The notes beneath the pieces are model-generated. The model saw only the letters and a list, made by a program, of their open reading frames with translations. It made no database searches and was not told the origin of the DNA. DNA of 46,073 bases from Candidatus Eiseniibacteriota bacterium (GTDB lineage Bacteria; Arandabacterota; Arandabacteria; JAGLYR01). A program made the translations under genes and the position numbers. This document shows, in pieces, positions 9,205 through 18,459 of the stretch. The stretch spans positions 1-46,073 of the forward strand of contig JAGLYR010000003.1 of assembly GCA_023132135.1 (NCBI GenBank), read 5' to 3'. Numbering within the stretch: the first letter of the stretch is position 1; every line of letters starts with the position of its first letter.

Positions 9205-9696
9205 GTGTGGTTGCGCGCCCTTTCCAGGCAAGAGAAAGTTGTCGTCCTGAGTTCGGTGGGGGTGATCCTGCTGGGACTCGCGGCGCTCCTCTACAGCTTT
9301 GCCAGCCCTGAAGGAGCGGGGGATCTCCTGGTCCCGTGGACTGCCTCGCGGGCGGTCTCCGCTGAAACGGGCGCCACTCCGCCGTGGCCGGGCATTTCGG
9401 AGTCCCGTGCGCAGTGTGCCCTGAGCACCCACTTGGCGAAGGTGGAGAAGAGGATCCGATCGCGGGGTGACGCGGAAAGGGAAGAAGCAGCGGCTCCTGT
9501 GCGCAGGATCAATATCAATACCGCCGGGGAAGCGGAACTGGCCTTGCTTGACGGAATTGGCCGGACGAGGGCGAAGGCGATCATGGAATACCGGGCGAGG
9601 GAGGGAGTGTTCAGCTCCATCGATGAAATTCAGAAGGTCAGGGGCATTGGCCCGGGGACTTTCGCACGTATAGCGGATTGGATTTGCACGGAGTGA
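9205..9696 (+). CDS. ComEA-like helix-hairpin-helix protein with one membrane anchor
   Basis: The C-terminal 65 residues form a ComEA-type (HhH)2 DNA-binding domain: ININTAGEAELALLDGIGRTRAKAIMEYR followed in the family pattern by an F-S-I-E-L-like segment and VRGIGPGTFARI. A single membrane segment (VVVLSSVGVILLGLAALLY) lies near the new N-terminus, with a linker of about 65 residues between them. This is the layout of ComEA, the DNA receptor of natural transformation, and suits a locus next to type IV pilus genes and a window with dprA. The frame opens at ATG 9079, but the first 42 codons look non-coding (Cys- and Phe-rich). GTG at 9205 is therefore preferred; the start is uncertain. Confidence 0.75.
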   Translation: MWLRALSRQEKVVVLSSVGVILLGLAALLYSFASPEGAGDLLVPWTASRAVSAETGATPPWPGISESRAQCALSTHLAKVEKRIRSRGDAEREEAAAPVRRININTAGEAELALLDGIGRTRAKAIMEYRAREGVFSSIDEIQKVRGIGPGTFARIADWICTE

Positions 9697-9710
9697 GGTT
9701 CGTTTGCAAC

Positions 9711-9762
9711 TCAGCCCGCACTTATCACCAGCCTCGTCTGGTTGGTGAGAAATGCGGGCTGA
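9711..9762 (+). repeat. Dispersed repeat copy 2: 52-bp palindrome
   Basis: The two arms TCAGCCCGCACTTATCACCA (9711-9730) and TGGTGAGAAATGCGGGCTGA (9743-9762) are reverse complements apart from two positions and flank a 12-bp loop. The right arm contains the 18-bp core also found at 140-157 and 46049-46066. It lies between the ComEA-like gene and the pilB promoter and could act as a transcript end, although no T-run follows. This is the only complete palindromic copy in the window. Confidence 0.8.
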
Positions 9763-9883
9763 GACCGTGCATTTTGAGAGATGTGTAATTGCGGTAACGC
9801 ATTTTGCAAATCCGGTGGATCCGGCCGGTGCCCTTTGTTGGGCAGTACTGGCAGGTTTCGCGGGATCGTTGTGCACACGGGCC

Positions 9884-9899
9884 GGGCACAGGTATTGCA
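9884..9899 (+). promoter_or_regulatory. Sigma-54 (-24/-12) promoter of the pilB operon
   Basis: GGGCAC (9884-9889), five bases, TTGCA (9895-9899) matches the sigma-54 consensus TGGCAC-N5-TTGCW except for the first base. The GG and GC dinucleotides are 12 bp apart as required. Transcription should start near 9910, leaving a leader of about 55 nt before pilB. The 122 bp upstream of it, after the repeat, are free for activator binding; GCATTTTGCA at 9799-9808 is a candidate site. Confidence 0.75.
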
Positions 9900-9964
9900 C
9901 GCGCGCGGGTTCGTTCCGGGATCCGGCCGAAACGGACCCCGCGGGTTAAGGAACCGTTGAACTG

Positions 9965-11653
9965 ATGCGGGATCGTCTGGGAGAAGTGTTGCTGGAAGCC
10001 GGCCTCGTGGGCGAGGACGACGTTCAGCAGGCGCTGGCTCGCAAGGAAGCGACAGGGAATCCTGTGGCGCAGTGTCTCCTGGAAATGGAGGTGCTGAGCG
10101 AAGAGGATCTCTGCGGGTTCCTGACGCAGCGCTACCGCGTGCCCACCATCGATCTGGAAAACGTGGAGATCGATGATGCGGCTGTCCAGCTTGTCCCCGT
10201 CGATGTCGCGCGCAAATTCCGGCTCATTCCCGTGTCCGTTGAAGGCCGCCGGCTGACGCTGGCGATGGCCGATCCCGGGAACTATGCCGCCGTCGATGAC
10301 ATCAAGTTCATCACGGGGCTGGAAGTTCGGGTCGCTGCTGCGACAGACTCGGCCATTTCGCGGGCCATCGACCGCCACTGCGGTGAAGACGGGGAGTCCT
10401 TGGCGGAGATCGTCAAGGACATGGCCGACGAGAGCGTCGAGGTCCTCGAAGCGGAGGAAGAGGACGACGGCGATGCTGCCGACTCGGCCCAGGAAGCTCC
10501 GATCGTAAAGTTCGTGAACTCACTGATCGCCGACGCGGTCCGTAAGGGTGTGAGCGATATCCACATCGAGCCCTACGAGAAAACGCTGAGAGTTCGCTTC
10601 CGCATTGACGGGACGCTGTTTGAAGTGATGTCGCCGCCGGTGAAGATGAAGTCGGCCATTATCTCGCGCCTGAAGATCATGTCCGATCTCGACATCGCCG
10701 AGAGACGCGTTGCCCAGGATGGCCGGATCAAGATCAAGGTTCTGAAACGCACGGTTGACCTGCGGGTGTCCACGCTGCCCACCCTGTTTGGGGAGAAGGT
10801 GGTCATGCGGATCCTGGACCAGTCCAACCTCAATATGGATCTGGAGAAGTTCGGATTCGGACCCAAGGCCCTGAAGGACTTCCTTGAAGCGATCGAGAGT
10901 CCCTACGGAATGATCCTGGTCACAGGTCCCACGGGCAGCGGGAAGACCACCACCCTGTATTCGGCGATGAGCCGGCTCAACGTCCCGGATGTCAACATCA
11001 TGACGGCTGAGGACCCGGTGGAGTACAACCTGGACGGGATCAACCAGGTTCTGGTCAACGAAGAGGTGGGCGTCGGCTTCGCCGCGGCCCTCAGGGCTTT
11101 CCTCCGGCAGGATCCGGATATCATCATGGTGGGCGAGATCCGGGATCTGGAAACCGGGTCCATCGCCACCAAAGCCGCTCTCACGGGACACCTGGTCCTG
11201 AGTACCCTGCACACCAACGACGCGCCCAGTACCATCGATCGCCTGATCGACATGGGTCTGGAGCGTTTCCTGGTCGCCTCGGCGGTCAACCTTGTGCTGG
11301 CGCAGAGACTCGTCAGGAGAATCTGCAGCAATTGCAAGGAAGAATACCAACCGGAAGAGGCGCTGCTGCAACAACTGGACATCCCGCCGGAGGAGTTGGG
11401 CAACATCAAGCTTTTCAAGGGGAGCGGATGTCCACAGTGCAATGGGACGGGGTACTCGGGGCGAGTCGGACTCTACGAAGCTATGCCGGTAACCGCCCGG
11501 ATCCGGCACATGATTCTGGAAGGGTCGTCCTCGGACGAAATCCGTAAAGCGGCCATCGAGGAGGGAATGCTCACGCTGAGGGACGATGCGGTTCGGAAGA
11601 TGAAGAGCGAACTGACAACGATCACTGAGGTCCTGGGGGAAACTACCAGGTAG
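9965..11653 (+). CDS. pilB: Type IV pilus extension ATPase PilB
   Basis: Hexameric cytoplasmic motor that powers pilus assembly. The 562 residues comprise an N-terminal MshEN/GspE-N type domain (about 1-150), an acidic linker (EAEEEDDGD near 165) and the secretion ATPase core. The core shows Walker A GPTGSGKTT near residue 321, the AEDPVEYNLDGINQV box, VGEIRDLET (Walker B) and LSTLHTND. A tetracysteine zinc site (CSNC near 454, CPQC near 489) is typical of PilB and separates it from PilT. The ATG follows a sigma-54-type promoter. pilT starts 17 bp after the stop. Confidence 0.97.
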   Translation: MRDRLGEVLLEAGLVGEDDVQQALARKEATGNPVAQCLLEMEVLSEEDLCGFLTQRYRVPTIDLENVEIDDAAVQLVPVDVARKFRLIPVSVEGRRLTLAMADPGNYAAVDDIKFITGLEVRVAAATDSAISRAIDRHCGEDGESLAEIVKDMADESVEVLEAEEEDDGDAADSAQEAPIVKFVNSLIADAVRKGVSDIHIEPYEKTLRVRFRIDGTLFEVMSPPVKMKSAIISRLKIMSDLDIAERRVAQDGRIKIKVLKRTVDLRVSTLPTLFGEKVVMRILDQSNLNMDLEKFGFGPKALKDFLEAIESPYGMILVTGPTGSGKTTTLYSAMSRLNVPDVNIMTAEDPVEYNLDGINQVLVNEEVGVGFAAALRAFLRQDPDIIMVGEIRDLETGSIATKAALTGHLVLSTLHTNDAPSTIDRLIDMGLERFLVASAVNLVLAQRLVRRICSNCKEEYQPEEALLQQLDIPPEELGNIKLFKGSGCPQCNGTGYSGRVGLYEAMPVTARIRHMILEGSSSDEIRKAAIEEGMLTLRDDAVRKMKSELTTITEVLGETTR

Positions 11654-11670
11654 AGGAGCGGAGTCGAAAC

Positions 11671-12753
11671 ATGGCTGAGTTGAGAAACCTGTTGCAGGAG
11701 ATGGTGGATAGGGGGGCCTCGGATCTCCACATCGTCTCCGGATCTCCTCCGCATCTGAGAGTGGACGGGGCGCTTGTACCCTGCGGCGAGAGCCTGTCGA
11801 TGGATGAAGCAAGGGCGCTGGGTTACAGCGTTCTCAGCGAGGCGCAGAAGAAGGAGTTCGAAATCAACAAGGAAGTCGATCTCGCATTCAGCATCCAGGG
11901 GGTCAGCCGCTTCCGGGCCAACGTTTTCACCCAGCGCGGCGCCGTGAGTGTCGCCATCCGGCGGATTCCATTCGAGATCCCACTGCTGGAGGATCTGGGG
12001 CTTCCCAATGTGGTGGAGTCGATGATCGAGAAAAACAAGGGCCTGGTTCTTGTGACCGGCCCTACCGGCAGCGGGAAATCCACTTCCATGGCGGCGATGC
12101 TGAACCGTATCAACCACCGGCGGCAATGCCACATCGTGACGGTGGAGGATCCTATCGAATACGTTCACCAGAACCACAAGAGCATCGTCAACCAGCGACA
12201 GGTCAAGTCGGATACGGTCAGTTTCGGCTCGGCCCTCAAACACGTGCTCCGCCAGGACCCCGATGTCATCCTGATCGGGGAGATGCGGGATCCGGAGACG
12301 ATGCTGGCCGCGCTGACCATCGCCGAGACCGGACATCTCGCCTTTGCCACCTTGCACACCAACTCGGCCTACGAGTCGGTCAACCGAATTGCCGACTCGT
12401 TTCCTTTGAGCGAGAGGAGGAATGTCCTCAGCCAGCTGGCCTTCGTGTTGGAAGGCGTCATCACACAGCAGCTGTTGCCGAGGAGTTCGGGAAAGGGGCG
12501 GGTCCTTGTATCAGAGGTCCTGATCTGCACGCCCGCCATCCGTGCGGTGATCCGTGAAGACAAGATTCACCAGGTCTACGGCCTGATGCAGGCAGGGCAG
12601 AAGTTCGGCATGCAGACCATGAACATGAGTTTGGCCAGCGCGGTTCGGAAAGGTCGCCTGACCAGCAAAGACGCCCTGAATCGCAGTCTGGATGGCGAGG
12701 AACTCGCGCAGCTCCTGGCGCAACAAACAGTGGCAGGGGCCCGGGCCAGGTAG
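11671..12753 (+). CDS. pilT: Type IV pilus retraction ATPase PilT
   Basis: Motor for pilus disassembly, needed for twitching and for DNA uptake through retracting pili. The 360 residues match family length. Seen: N-terminal ASDLHIVSGSPPHLRVDG, Walker A GPTGSGKST near residue 131, VEDPIEYVH, IGEMRDPETM and the His box HLAFATLHTN. The retraction-specific segment reads AIRAVIREDKIHQVYG, close to the AIRNLIRE motif of characterised PilT proteins. It lacks the tetracysteine site, as expected. The gene sits between pilB and pilC, as in Myxococcus and Pseudomonas-like loci. Confidence 0.97.
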   Translation: MAELRNLLQEMVDRGASDLHIVSGSPPHLRVDGALVPCGESLSMDEARALGYSVLSEAQKKEFEINKEVDLAFSIQGVSRFRANVFTQRGAVSVAIRRIPFEIPLLEDLGLPNVVESMIEKNKGLVLVTGPTGSGKSTSMAAMLNRINHRRQCHIVTVEDPIEYVHQNHKSIVNQRQVKSDTVSFGSALKHVLRQDPDVILIGEMRDPETMLAALTIAETGHLAFATLHTNSAYESVNRIADSFPLSERRNVLSQLAFVLEGVITQQLLPRSSGKGRVLVSEVLICTPAIRAVIREDKIHQVYGLMQAGQKFGMQTMNMSLASAVRKGRLTSKDALNRSLDGEELAQLLAQQTVAGARAR

Positions 12754-12769
12754 TTTGGAGGACTTGATC

Positions 12770-13981
12770 TTGCCGGTTTATCTGTGGAAAGGAAAAGACG
12801 GAGTCGGGAAAGCGGTTTCCGGGGAGGAGAGCGCGAAGGACCGACCCTCGGCCATCCGGCGGTTGCGGAAGCGCAAGATTATCGCGACGCAGGTTCGGGA
12901 AAAGCCAAAGGATGTCAAGATCAGCCTGGGACGCAAGAAAGGGGTCGCGGTCAAGGACCTGGCGGTATTCACCCGGCAATTCGCTACCATGATCAACGCG
13001 GGTCTCCCCATCGTCCTGTGTCTGGACGTGATGGCCAAGCAGGTAGAGAAGCCGGTCCTTCGTGAGGTGCTGACCCAGGTGAAGGAGTCGGTTCAGTCGG
13101 GAGGTACGCTGTCGGATTCGTTGAGCAAGCACACGAAGGTGTTCGACGAGCTGTACAGCCACATGGTCGAGGCGGGAGAGTCCAGCGGCGCGCTGGACGC
13201 GATTCTCGAGCGCCTCGCGGAGTACCTTGAAAAGGCAGAGCAGCTCCGGCGCAGGATCAAGAGCGCGATGATGTATCCCACGATCGTCACGATGATTGCT
13301 CTTCTCGCGACCTCGTTCCTCCTCATCTTTGTGATCCCGACCTTCACCAAGATGTTCTCGGATTTCGGAGGGCAGCTACCCCTGGTCACTCGCATAGTAG
13401 TAGCGATGAGTGACTTCCTGATAGGGTACTGGTGGCTCCTGCTGGCGTTGATCCTGGGCGGCCGGTATGCGTTCATGCGGTACCGTGCGACGGAAAAGGG
13501 CAGGGAGAAGGTGGACCGGTTGTTGCTGAAGATGCCTGTATTGGGGACGGTGCTTCGCAAAGGAGCAGTGGCGAGATTTACGCGCACATTGGGGACACTC
13601 CAGGTGAGCGGTGTTCCGATTCTCGAAGGTCTCTCCATTACGGCGAGAACGGCTGGAAATGTGGTTCTGGAGAAGGCCATCCTGAATACGCGGGACAGCG
13701 TGAGCCGGGGCGAAACACTGACCGAACCTCTGAAGGAGTCGGGAGTGTTTCCACCGATGGTGGTTCAGATGGTCGCGGTCGGAGAGGAAACGGGCGCGCT
13801 GGATCAGATGTTGACCAAGATAGCGGAGTTCTATGAGGACGAGGTGGACACAGCCGTTGACGGCCTGACCTCCGTGATTGAGCCGGTGATGATGGTGTTC
13901 CTGGGTGGGCTGGTCGGCGGCATGGTAATAGCCATGTATCTGCCCATCTTCAAGATGATCACCGTTATCATCGGGGACTAG
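12770..13981 (+). CDS. pilC: Type IV pilus inner-membrane platform protein PilC
   Basis: Platform protein that couples the motors to pilin polymerisation, about 403 residues, with two GspF/PilC domains. FTRQFATMINAGLPIV marks the first and FTRTLGTLQVSGVPILEGL the second. Three membrane segments are visible, near residues 170-190, 215-235 and at the C-terminus. The frame is open upstream to 12692 inside pilT, but GGAGG at 12757-12761 lies 8 bp before a TTG at 12770. That start gives the typical N-terminus (M)PVYLWKG. The last 26 codon bases and the stop form the template-like first copy of a 40-bp tandem repeat that fills the gap to pilS. Confidence 0.95.
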   Translation: MPVYLWKGKDGVGKAVSGEESAKDRPSAIRRLRKRKIIATQVREKPKDVKISLGRKKGVAVKDLAVFTRQFATMINAGLPIVLCLDVMAKQVEKPVLREVLTQVKESVQSGGTLSDSLSKHTKVFDELYSHMVEAGESSGALDAILERLAEYLEKAEQLRRRIKSAMMYPTIVTMIALLATSFLLIFVIPTFTKMFSDFGGQLPLVTRIVVAMSDFLIGYWWLLLALILGGRYAFMRYRATEKGREKVDRLLLKMPVLGTVLRKGAVARFTRTLGTLQVSGVPILEGLSITARTAGNVVLEKAILNTRDSVSRGETLTEPLKESGVFPPMVVQMVAVGEETGALDQMLTKIAEFYEDEVDTAVDGLTSVIEPVMMVFLGGLVGGMVIAMYLPIFKMITVIIGD

Positions 13982-14098
13982 GCGAGCTGAGCACATAATG
14001 ATCGTCATCGTCAGGAGCTGGGTCAGCTGAGTACATGATGATCGTCATCGTCGGGAGCTGGGCCAGCTGAGTACATGATGATCGTCATCGTCGGGAGA
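13955..14098 (+). repeat. 40-bp tandem repeat derived from the pilC tail
   Basis: Four units with a strict 40-bp period begin at 13955, 13995, 14035 and 14075; the last is truncated at about 14098. Unit 1 is the end of pilC itself (codons for MITVIIGD, then the stop and 14 bp). It matches unit 3 at 31 of 40 positions, while units 2 and 3 are nearly identical. Each full intergenic unit contains ATGATSATCGTCATCGT-like sequence and a small palindrome AGCTG-GGY-CAGCT. The final unit supplies GGGAG (14093-14097), placed 9 bp before the pilS ATG. Confidence 0.9.
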
Positions 14099-14106
14099 CC
14101 GTACGC

Positions 14107-15909
14107 ATGGCAGGCGGGTTGGTACGGAACAACGCACATGCAGGGGCCGGAGGAGAGGGCTCGTCTTTCGTTCGCGTGCTCCTCCTCATGCGACTGGGGG
14201 TTTTCACCCTGGCGTTGGGTGGGACGGGGTTTCTCCTTCTCAGCGGGCAGGGGGCGGACGCGCTCTTCAGCGTGGGCGCGCTCCTGATAGCGGCCTACAT
14301 CGTGTCTGGATTGTACTGGGTGGCCTACCGGCAGGGCTACCGCTCCAGGTTCCAGGTCTACGGGCCCATCCTCATCGACATCGTTGTCAACACGTGGATT
14401 GTCCAGTACTCGGGGGGAATCGAGTCTCCCTTTGCCCTTCTGTATATCCTCACGATCCTGTCCGTAGGGGCGGTTTTCCAGACCCGCCCGGCGCTGGTCG
14501 CGGCGACCGTCTCGGCTGTCTGTTTCGGATGTGTCGGATGGCTGGAGTATTCCGAGGTTCTGTCTCCCGGGAGTGCTCTTGGCGCGAATCTCGATGCCGG
14601 CCACAGCCTTGCCTACGTCTTTTTCTACATCGTTCTGCAGGTCGGCTTTTTCTACATGACGGCCGTGGGTTCGGGGGCCCTGTCCGGGAACCTCAAGGCG
14701 AAGGGCGAGGCCCTGCAGAACACGGCGGCGGAACTGCAGGAGATGAGACACGACACAGAGAGCATTCTGCAGAATATGCCCAGCGGTCTGGTGAGCGTGA
14801 ACGACGACAGGGTTGTCGTGGGCTTTAACCGGGCCGCCGGCGAGATGCTGGGGCTGAACCGTGAACACGCCGTGGGGCGGGAGATGGGAAGCGTCCTCGG
14901 TCCCGGATACGAGGGATTCCGGGAGGTGGTGGAGAGGGTATTCGCCACCGGGAGTCACGCGCCGCGCCTTGAGATCACCATCCACCGCCCGGACGTGAGC
15001 GAGATTCCCTTGGGAATCAGCGCGTCGGTACTCCGGGACCCCGGGGGAGAGAGCCGGGGGGTGATCGCCGTGTTCCAGGATCTGACGGAAGTGCACCGGA
15101 TGCGGGCCCAGATTCGCCGGTCGGACAAACTGGCAGCGGTTGGTGAGCTCTCCACTGCCATAGCGCACGAACTGAGGAACCCCTTGGCCTCCATCGGTGG
15201 CTGCGTGGAACTTCTCCAATCGGAGCTCAATCTCTCGGATGAGAACGAAAGATTGATGAGCCTTATCCTGAAGGAATCCATGCGGCTCAAGCGCATCACG
15301 AGCGAGTTTCTCGACTTTGCCTCTGTGAGGGAGAAACGGATCCGGATGGTGGATCTCGGCGAAGTACTACGGGAGGTGGCGTGTCTCCTCAGGGGATACG
15401 ATCGGTTCACGGAATCGGTGGACCTGATCGTCAACATCGAGGAGGAGGCCCGCTGGATTGAGGTAGATGAGGAGCAGTTCAAGCAGGTGCTGTTGAATCT
15501 CGGCTACAACGCGTTGGATGCCATGGGTGGAAATGGGTGCCTGCGGGTGCATGGGGTCACGCGTTCTGCCTGTACGCACGATGCTGTGGGTGGGGGTGGG
15601 GTGGCAGGGTGCGACCGCGGAAATCTGGTGCTCACCGTGGAGGATACGGGATGCGGGATACCCCTGTGTGAACAGGAGAAGGTGTTCGAGCCTTTCTACA
15701 GCAGTAAGCCCAGGGGAGTAGGCCTGGGTTTGTCCATCGTCTCCCGGATTGTCGAGGACCATGGTGGGAAGGTGCTGCTGGAGAGCAAGGTGGACTGTGG
15801 CACCTGCCTGACGGTGTTCCTGCAGCGCTGTGTTGCGGCGCGCGGGCCGGCGCGGGAGTCTGCCGCAGAGCAGGAATTGCAGGAAGCTACAGTGGTAGGA
15901 GTCTTGTAG
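14107..15909 (+). CDS. pilS: Membrane sensor histidine kinase PilS
   Basis: Sensor kinase of the PilS/NtrB class, 600 residues. The N-terminal part (about 20-195) has around six membrane segments. A PAS domain follows (about 215-320, beginning SILQNMPSGLVSVN), then the HisKA dimerisation helix with IAHELRNPLASI (phospho-acceptor His354). The ATPase domain has N box NLGYNALDAM, VEDTGCGIP and GVGLGLSI. A Gly/Cys-rich insert of about 15 residues (HDAVGGGGVAGC) lies between the N and G1 boxes. The ATG at 14107 uses GGGAG provided by the last copy of the 40-bp repeat. Next to pilR, it should control sigma-54 pilus promoters. Confidence 0.88.
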   Translation: MAGGLVRNNAHAGAGGEGSSFVRVLLLMRLGVFTLALGGTGFLLLSGQGADALFSVGALLIAAYIVSGLYWVAYRQGYRSRFQVYGPILIDIVVNTWIVQYSGGIESPFALLYILTILSVGAVFQTRPALVAATVSAVCFGCVGWLEYSEVLSPGSALGANLDAGHSLAYVFFYIVLQVGFFYMTAVGSGALSGNLKAKGEALQNTAAELQEMRHDTESILQNMPSGLVSVNDDRVVVGFNRAAGEMLGLNREHAVGREMGSVLGPGYEGFREVVERVFATGSHAPRLEITIHRPDVSEIPLGISASVLRDPGGESRGVIAVFQDLTEVHRMRAQIRRSDKLAAVGELSTAIAHELRNPLASIGGCVELLQSELNLSDENERLMSLILKESMRLKRITSEFLDFASVREKRIRMVDLGEVLREVACLLRGYDRFTESVDLIVNIEEEARWIEVDEEQFKQVLLNLGYNALDAMGGNGCLRVHGVTRSACTHDAVGGGGVAGCDRGNLVLTVEDTGCGIPLCEQEKVFEPFYSSKPRGVGLGLSIVSRIVEDHGGKVLLESKVDCGTCLTVFLQRCVAARGPARESAAEQELQEATVVGVL

Positions 15910-15968
15910 GTCCAGGTACTCACCGAGTCCTGTTGCAAAGGCAGCTTGCTTGGAAGACGGAGACAAAG

Positions 15969-17357
15969 ATGACGGGCGAAAGAATTCTGATTGTCGATGA
16001 CGATGAAAGTATGTGCGAGTTCCTCACGATAATGCTCGAGAAAGAGGGCTATGAGGTCCATGCCGTGAACCGGGGCAGGGAAGCCATTGATCTGGCGAAG
16101 ACAAACCGCTACCACGCAGCCATGATCGACATCAAGATGCCCGGCATGGATGGCATGACTCTTCTCGGTGAACTCCGGACCATCTCGCCAGGCACTCCGG
16201 TGGTGATCATGACGGCGTTCTCGTCGGAGGAGACGGCCATCGAGGCCGTTAACCGCGGCGCGTTCTACTACCTGGTGAAGCAGGCGAAGAAAGACGAGAT
16301 CCGGCTGGTGATCAAGAAGGCGCTGGAGGTGGGGCGCCTGCAGGCAGAGAACAGGTTCCTGAAGCAGCAGCTCCGCAGCCGGCATTCGTCGAAGAAGATC
16401 ATCGGGAAAAGTGAGTGTTTCGAGGAAGTGTTTCATCTGGTGGACAGGGTTGCTAATTGCGAGAGTACGATTCTCATCTGCGGCGAAAGCGGAACGGGCA
16501 AGGAGCTGGTAGCCCGGGAGCTTCACTATCGATCCCGGCGAGCGGACGGGCCCTTTGTGTCCATCAACTGCGGAGCGCTCCCCGAGACGCTCCTCGAGAG
16601 CGAGCTCTTCGGGCACAGGAGAGGCGCATTCACGGGGGCAGTGAGGGACAAGGACGGACTGTTCACGGTGGCCAAGGGAGGCACCTTCTTCCTGGATGAG
16701 GTAGCGGAAACCTCGCCGGCCATTCAGGTCAAGCTCCTCCGCGTTCTCCAGGAGAGGGAGATCATCCCTCTGGGGGGGACGAAGCCTGTCAAGGTCGAGA
16801 TGCGGTTGATCGCTGCAACCAATGTGGATCTGGAGCAGAGAGTTGACGAGGGTCTCTTCCGGGCCGATCTGTTCTACCGTCTGAACGTGATCCAGATTCC
16901 ACTGCCACCGCTTCGGAAACGCCGGGATGACGTCCCGTTGCTCGTCGACTTCTTCCTCCAGGAAACGGTCAAACGCGCACACACGGGACCGAAGTCCGTC
17001 ACGCCCGAAGTCATGGACCTGCTGGTGCGGTATGACTGGCCCGGCAATGTCCGGGAGTTGGAGAATGTCGTTGAGCGGGCGGTGGTCCTGCAGGACGGCG
17101 ACACAATCGGGAAGGAGGCCCTTCCGCCCAAGTTCCAGACAATGGGTGAGAAACCCGTCGAGTGCAACCTGAGTGGGACGGCTAATGTCACCCTGGAGCA
17201 ACTGGAACGGCGCTACTTGGCCAAGGTGTTGGAAGAGGTTGGCTGGCGCAAGAAGGTAGCGGCCGATATCCTTGGAATCGATGCCTCGACGCTGTACCGG
17301 AAGATCAACAGGTACGAGCTCGCCCCTGATCGGAAATCGGAGAAACAGCCTGTCTAA
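15969..17357 (+). CDS. pilR: NtrC-family response regulator PilR
   Basis: Sigma-54 activator of 462 residues: receiver domain with phospho-acceptor Asp54 (MIDIKMPGMDG), AAA+ domain and a Fis-type helix-turn-helix at the end (KKVAADILGIDASTLYRKI). The AAA+ part has Walker A GESGTGKE near residue 172, the sigma-54-contacting GAFTGA near 219 and the GTFFLDEV Walker B. The usual Lys of the receiver is in YLVKQAKK. The frame opens at 15933, but GGAG at 15959-15962 supports ATG 15969. It is the partner of the kinase just upstream and the likely activator of the -24/-12 promoters at 9884, 22810 and 28824. Confidence 0.93.
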   Translation: MTGERILIVDDDESMCEFLTIMLEKEGYEVHAVNRGREAIDLAKTNRYHAAMIDIKMPGMDGMTLLGELRTISPGTPVVIMTAFSSEETAIEAVNRGAFYYLVKQAKKDEIRLVIKKALEVGRLQAENRFLKQQLRSRHSSKKIIGKSECFEEVFHLVDRVANCESTILICGESGTGKELVARELHYRSRRADGPFVSINCGALPETLLESELFGHRRGAFTGAVRDKDGLFTVAKGGTFFLDEVAETSPAIQVKLLRVLQEREIIPLGGTKPVKVEMRLIAATNVDLEQRVDEGLFRADLFYRLNVIQIPLPPLRKRRDDVPLLVDFFLQETVKRAHTGPKSVTPEVMDLLVRYDWPGNVRELENVVERAVVLQDGDTIGKEALPPKFQTMGEKPVECNLSGTANVTLEQLERRYLAKVLEEVGWRKKVAADILGIDASTLYRKINRYELAPDRKSEKQPV

Positions 17358-17415
17358 AGGGCGCCGGACAGAGCTCCCGCTCGCGTCGGGAGTCGGAGAA
17401 CAAGGGAGGATACCG

Positions 17416-18459
17416 GTGGATGTCATCCGAACGGAGGCTCTCTGCAAAAGGTACGGGAACCTGAGGACCTGCTCGACCGCCCTCAGGAACCTCGATCTTG
17501 AAGTGGCGGAGGGCGAGATCTTCGGTTACCTGGGCCCCAACGGTGCGGGGAAAACAACAACTCTGAATCTGCTGATGGGGTTGGTCCGGCCCAGTTCCGG
17601 TCGCGCGTGGCTTCTGGGACGGCCGGTGCGGGACCCGGATTCGCGCGCCGGGGTCGGTTTCATGCCGGAGCATCCGCGGTTCCCCAGGCATCTGAAATGC
17701 GGAGAAATTCTGACGGCGTGTGGGAGGCTATCGGGCTTGGGCCGGGGGGAGTCGAAGCGCCAGGCCGGGTATCTGCTGGAACAGGCCGGTCTCGCCCGCG
17801 TGGCGAACAGGCGCGTGCAGCAGCTATCCAAGGGAATGCTCCAGTGGCTTGGACTGGCGCAGGCCTTGATGGGCAGTCCGAGGCTTCTCATTCTGGACGA
17901 GCCGATGTCGGGGCTGGACCCGGTTGGGCGGCATCGGATGCGAGATCTCATCGTGGAGCAGAGGGGCAGGGGAACTACCGTGTTCTTCAGCTCCCATATC
18001 CTGGCCGATGTCGAGATGATCTGCGATCGGGTCGGGATTCTCCTTGAGGGGGAACTGGGTCAATGCGGTCGTCTCGACGAGATTCTGGATCGCAGGTCGG
18101 CGGGGACCGAGATCCGTGTGACCGGTCTTGGCGGCGGTGTTGTTCACCGAATTCGAGAAATGGGCGGGACGACGCGAATCTTCGGCGAAGAAACCCTGAT
18201 CGAGGTTCACGGAGACGACTGCGTGGACGGGATACTGGAGCAGGTCCGGGAAGCGGGCGCCAGTCTCCGTTCATTGGTGCCCCGCAGGGAGTCCCTGGAG
18301 GAGTATTTCCTCCGGCAGGTCGCGGGAAAGACCGGTGATGATGCGGTTCCATGGTGGGACAACAGCAGGATCCCGGAACGCGCCGGGTCTTGGGACGGGC
18401 CGGAGGAGTCCTTCCGGGAAACCGTGGGGGCCGGCGAATTTGGGGAGGGGAGGCGATGA
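17416..18459 (+). CDS. ABC transporter ATP-binding protein, PilH-like by position
   Basis: A 347-residue ABC ATPase of the CcmA/NatA type: Walker A GPNGAGKTTT near residue 36, a signature region reading QLSKGMLQWLGLAQAL (the canonical LSGGQ is degenerate here), Walker B LLILDEPMSGLDP and the switch His in FFSSHILADVE. A C-terminal extension of about 120 residues follows, as in exporters of this class. The start is GTG 17416, seven bases after GGGAGG. It overlaps the permease by 4 bp (ATGA). In Myxococcus xanthus an ABC pair (pilH, pilI) lies between pilA and pilD and is needed for piliation. The same position here suggests the same role. The major pilin that precedes it there is missing. Confidence 0.85.
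   Translation: MDVIRTEALCKRYGNLRTCSTALRNLDLEVAEGEIFGYLGPNGAGKTTTLNLLMGLVRPSSGRAWLLGRPVRDPDSRAGVGFMPEHPRFPRHLKCGEILTACGRLSGLGRGESKRQAGYLLEQAGLARVANRRVQQLSKGMLQWLGLAQALMGSPRLLILDEPMSGLDPVGRHRMRDLIVEQRGRGTTVFFSSHILADVEMICDRVGILLEGELGQCGRLDEILDRRSAGTEIRVTGLGGGVVHRIREMGGTTRIFGEETLIEVHGDDCVDGILEQVREAGASLRSLVPRRESLEEYFLRQVAGKTGDDAVPWWDNSRIPERAGSWDGPEESFRETVGAGEFGEGRR

Noticed and set aside
14075-14287. 70-codon frame starting in repeat unit 4
   Set aside because: It is out of frame with the kinase and has no homology; it arises from the repeat's ATG.
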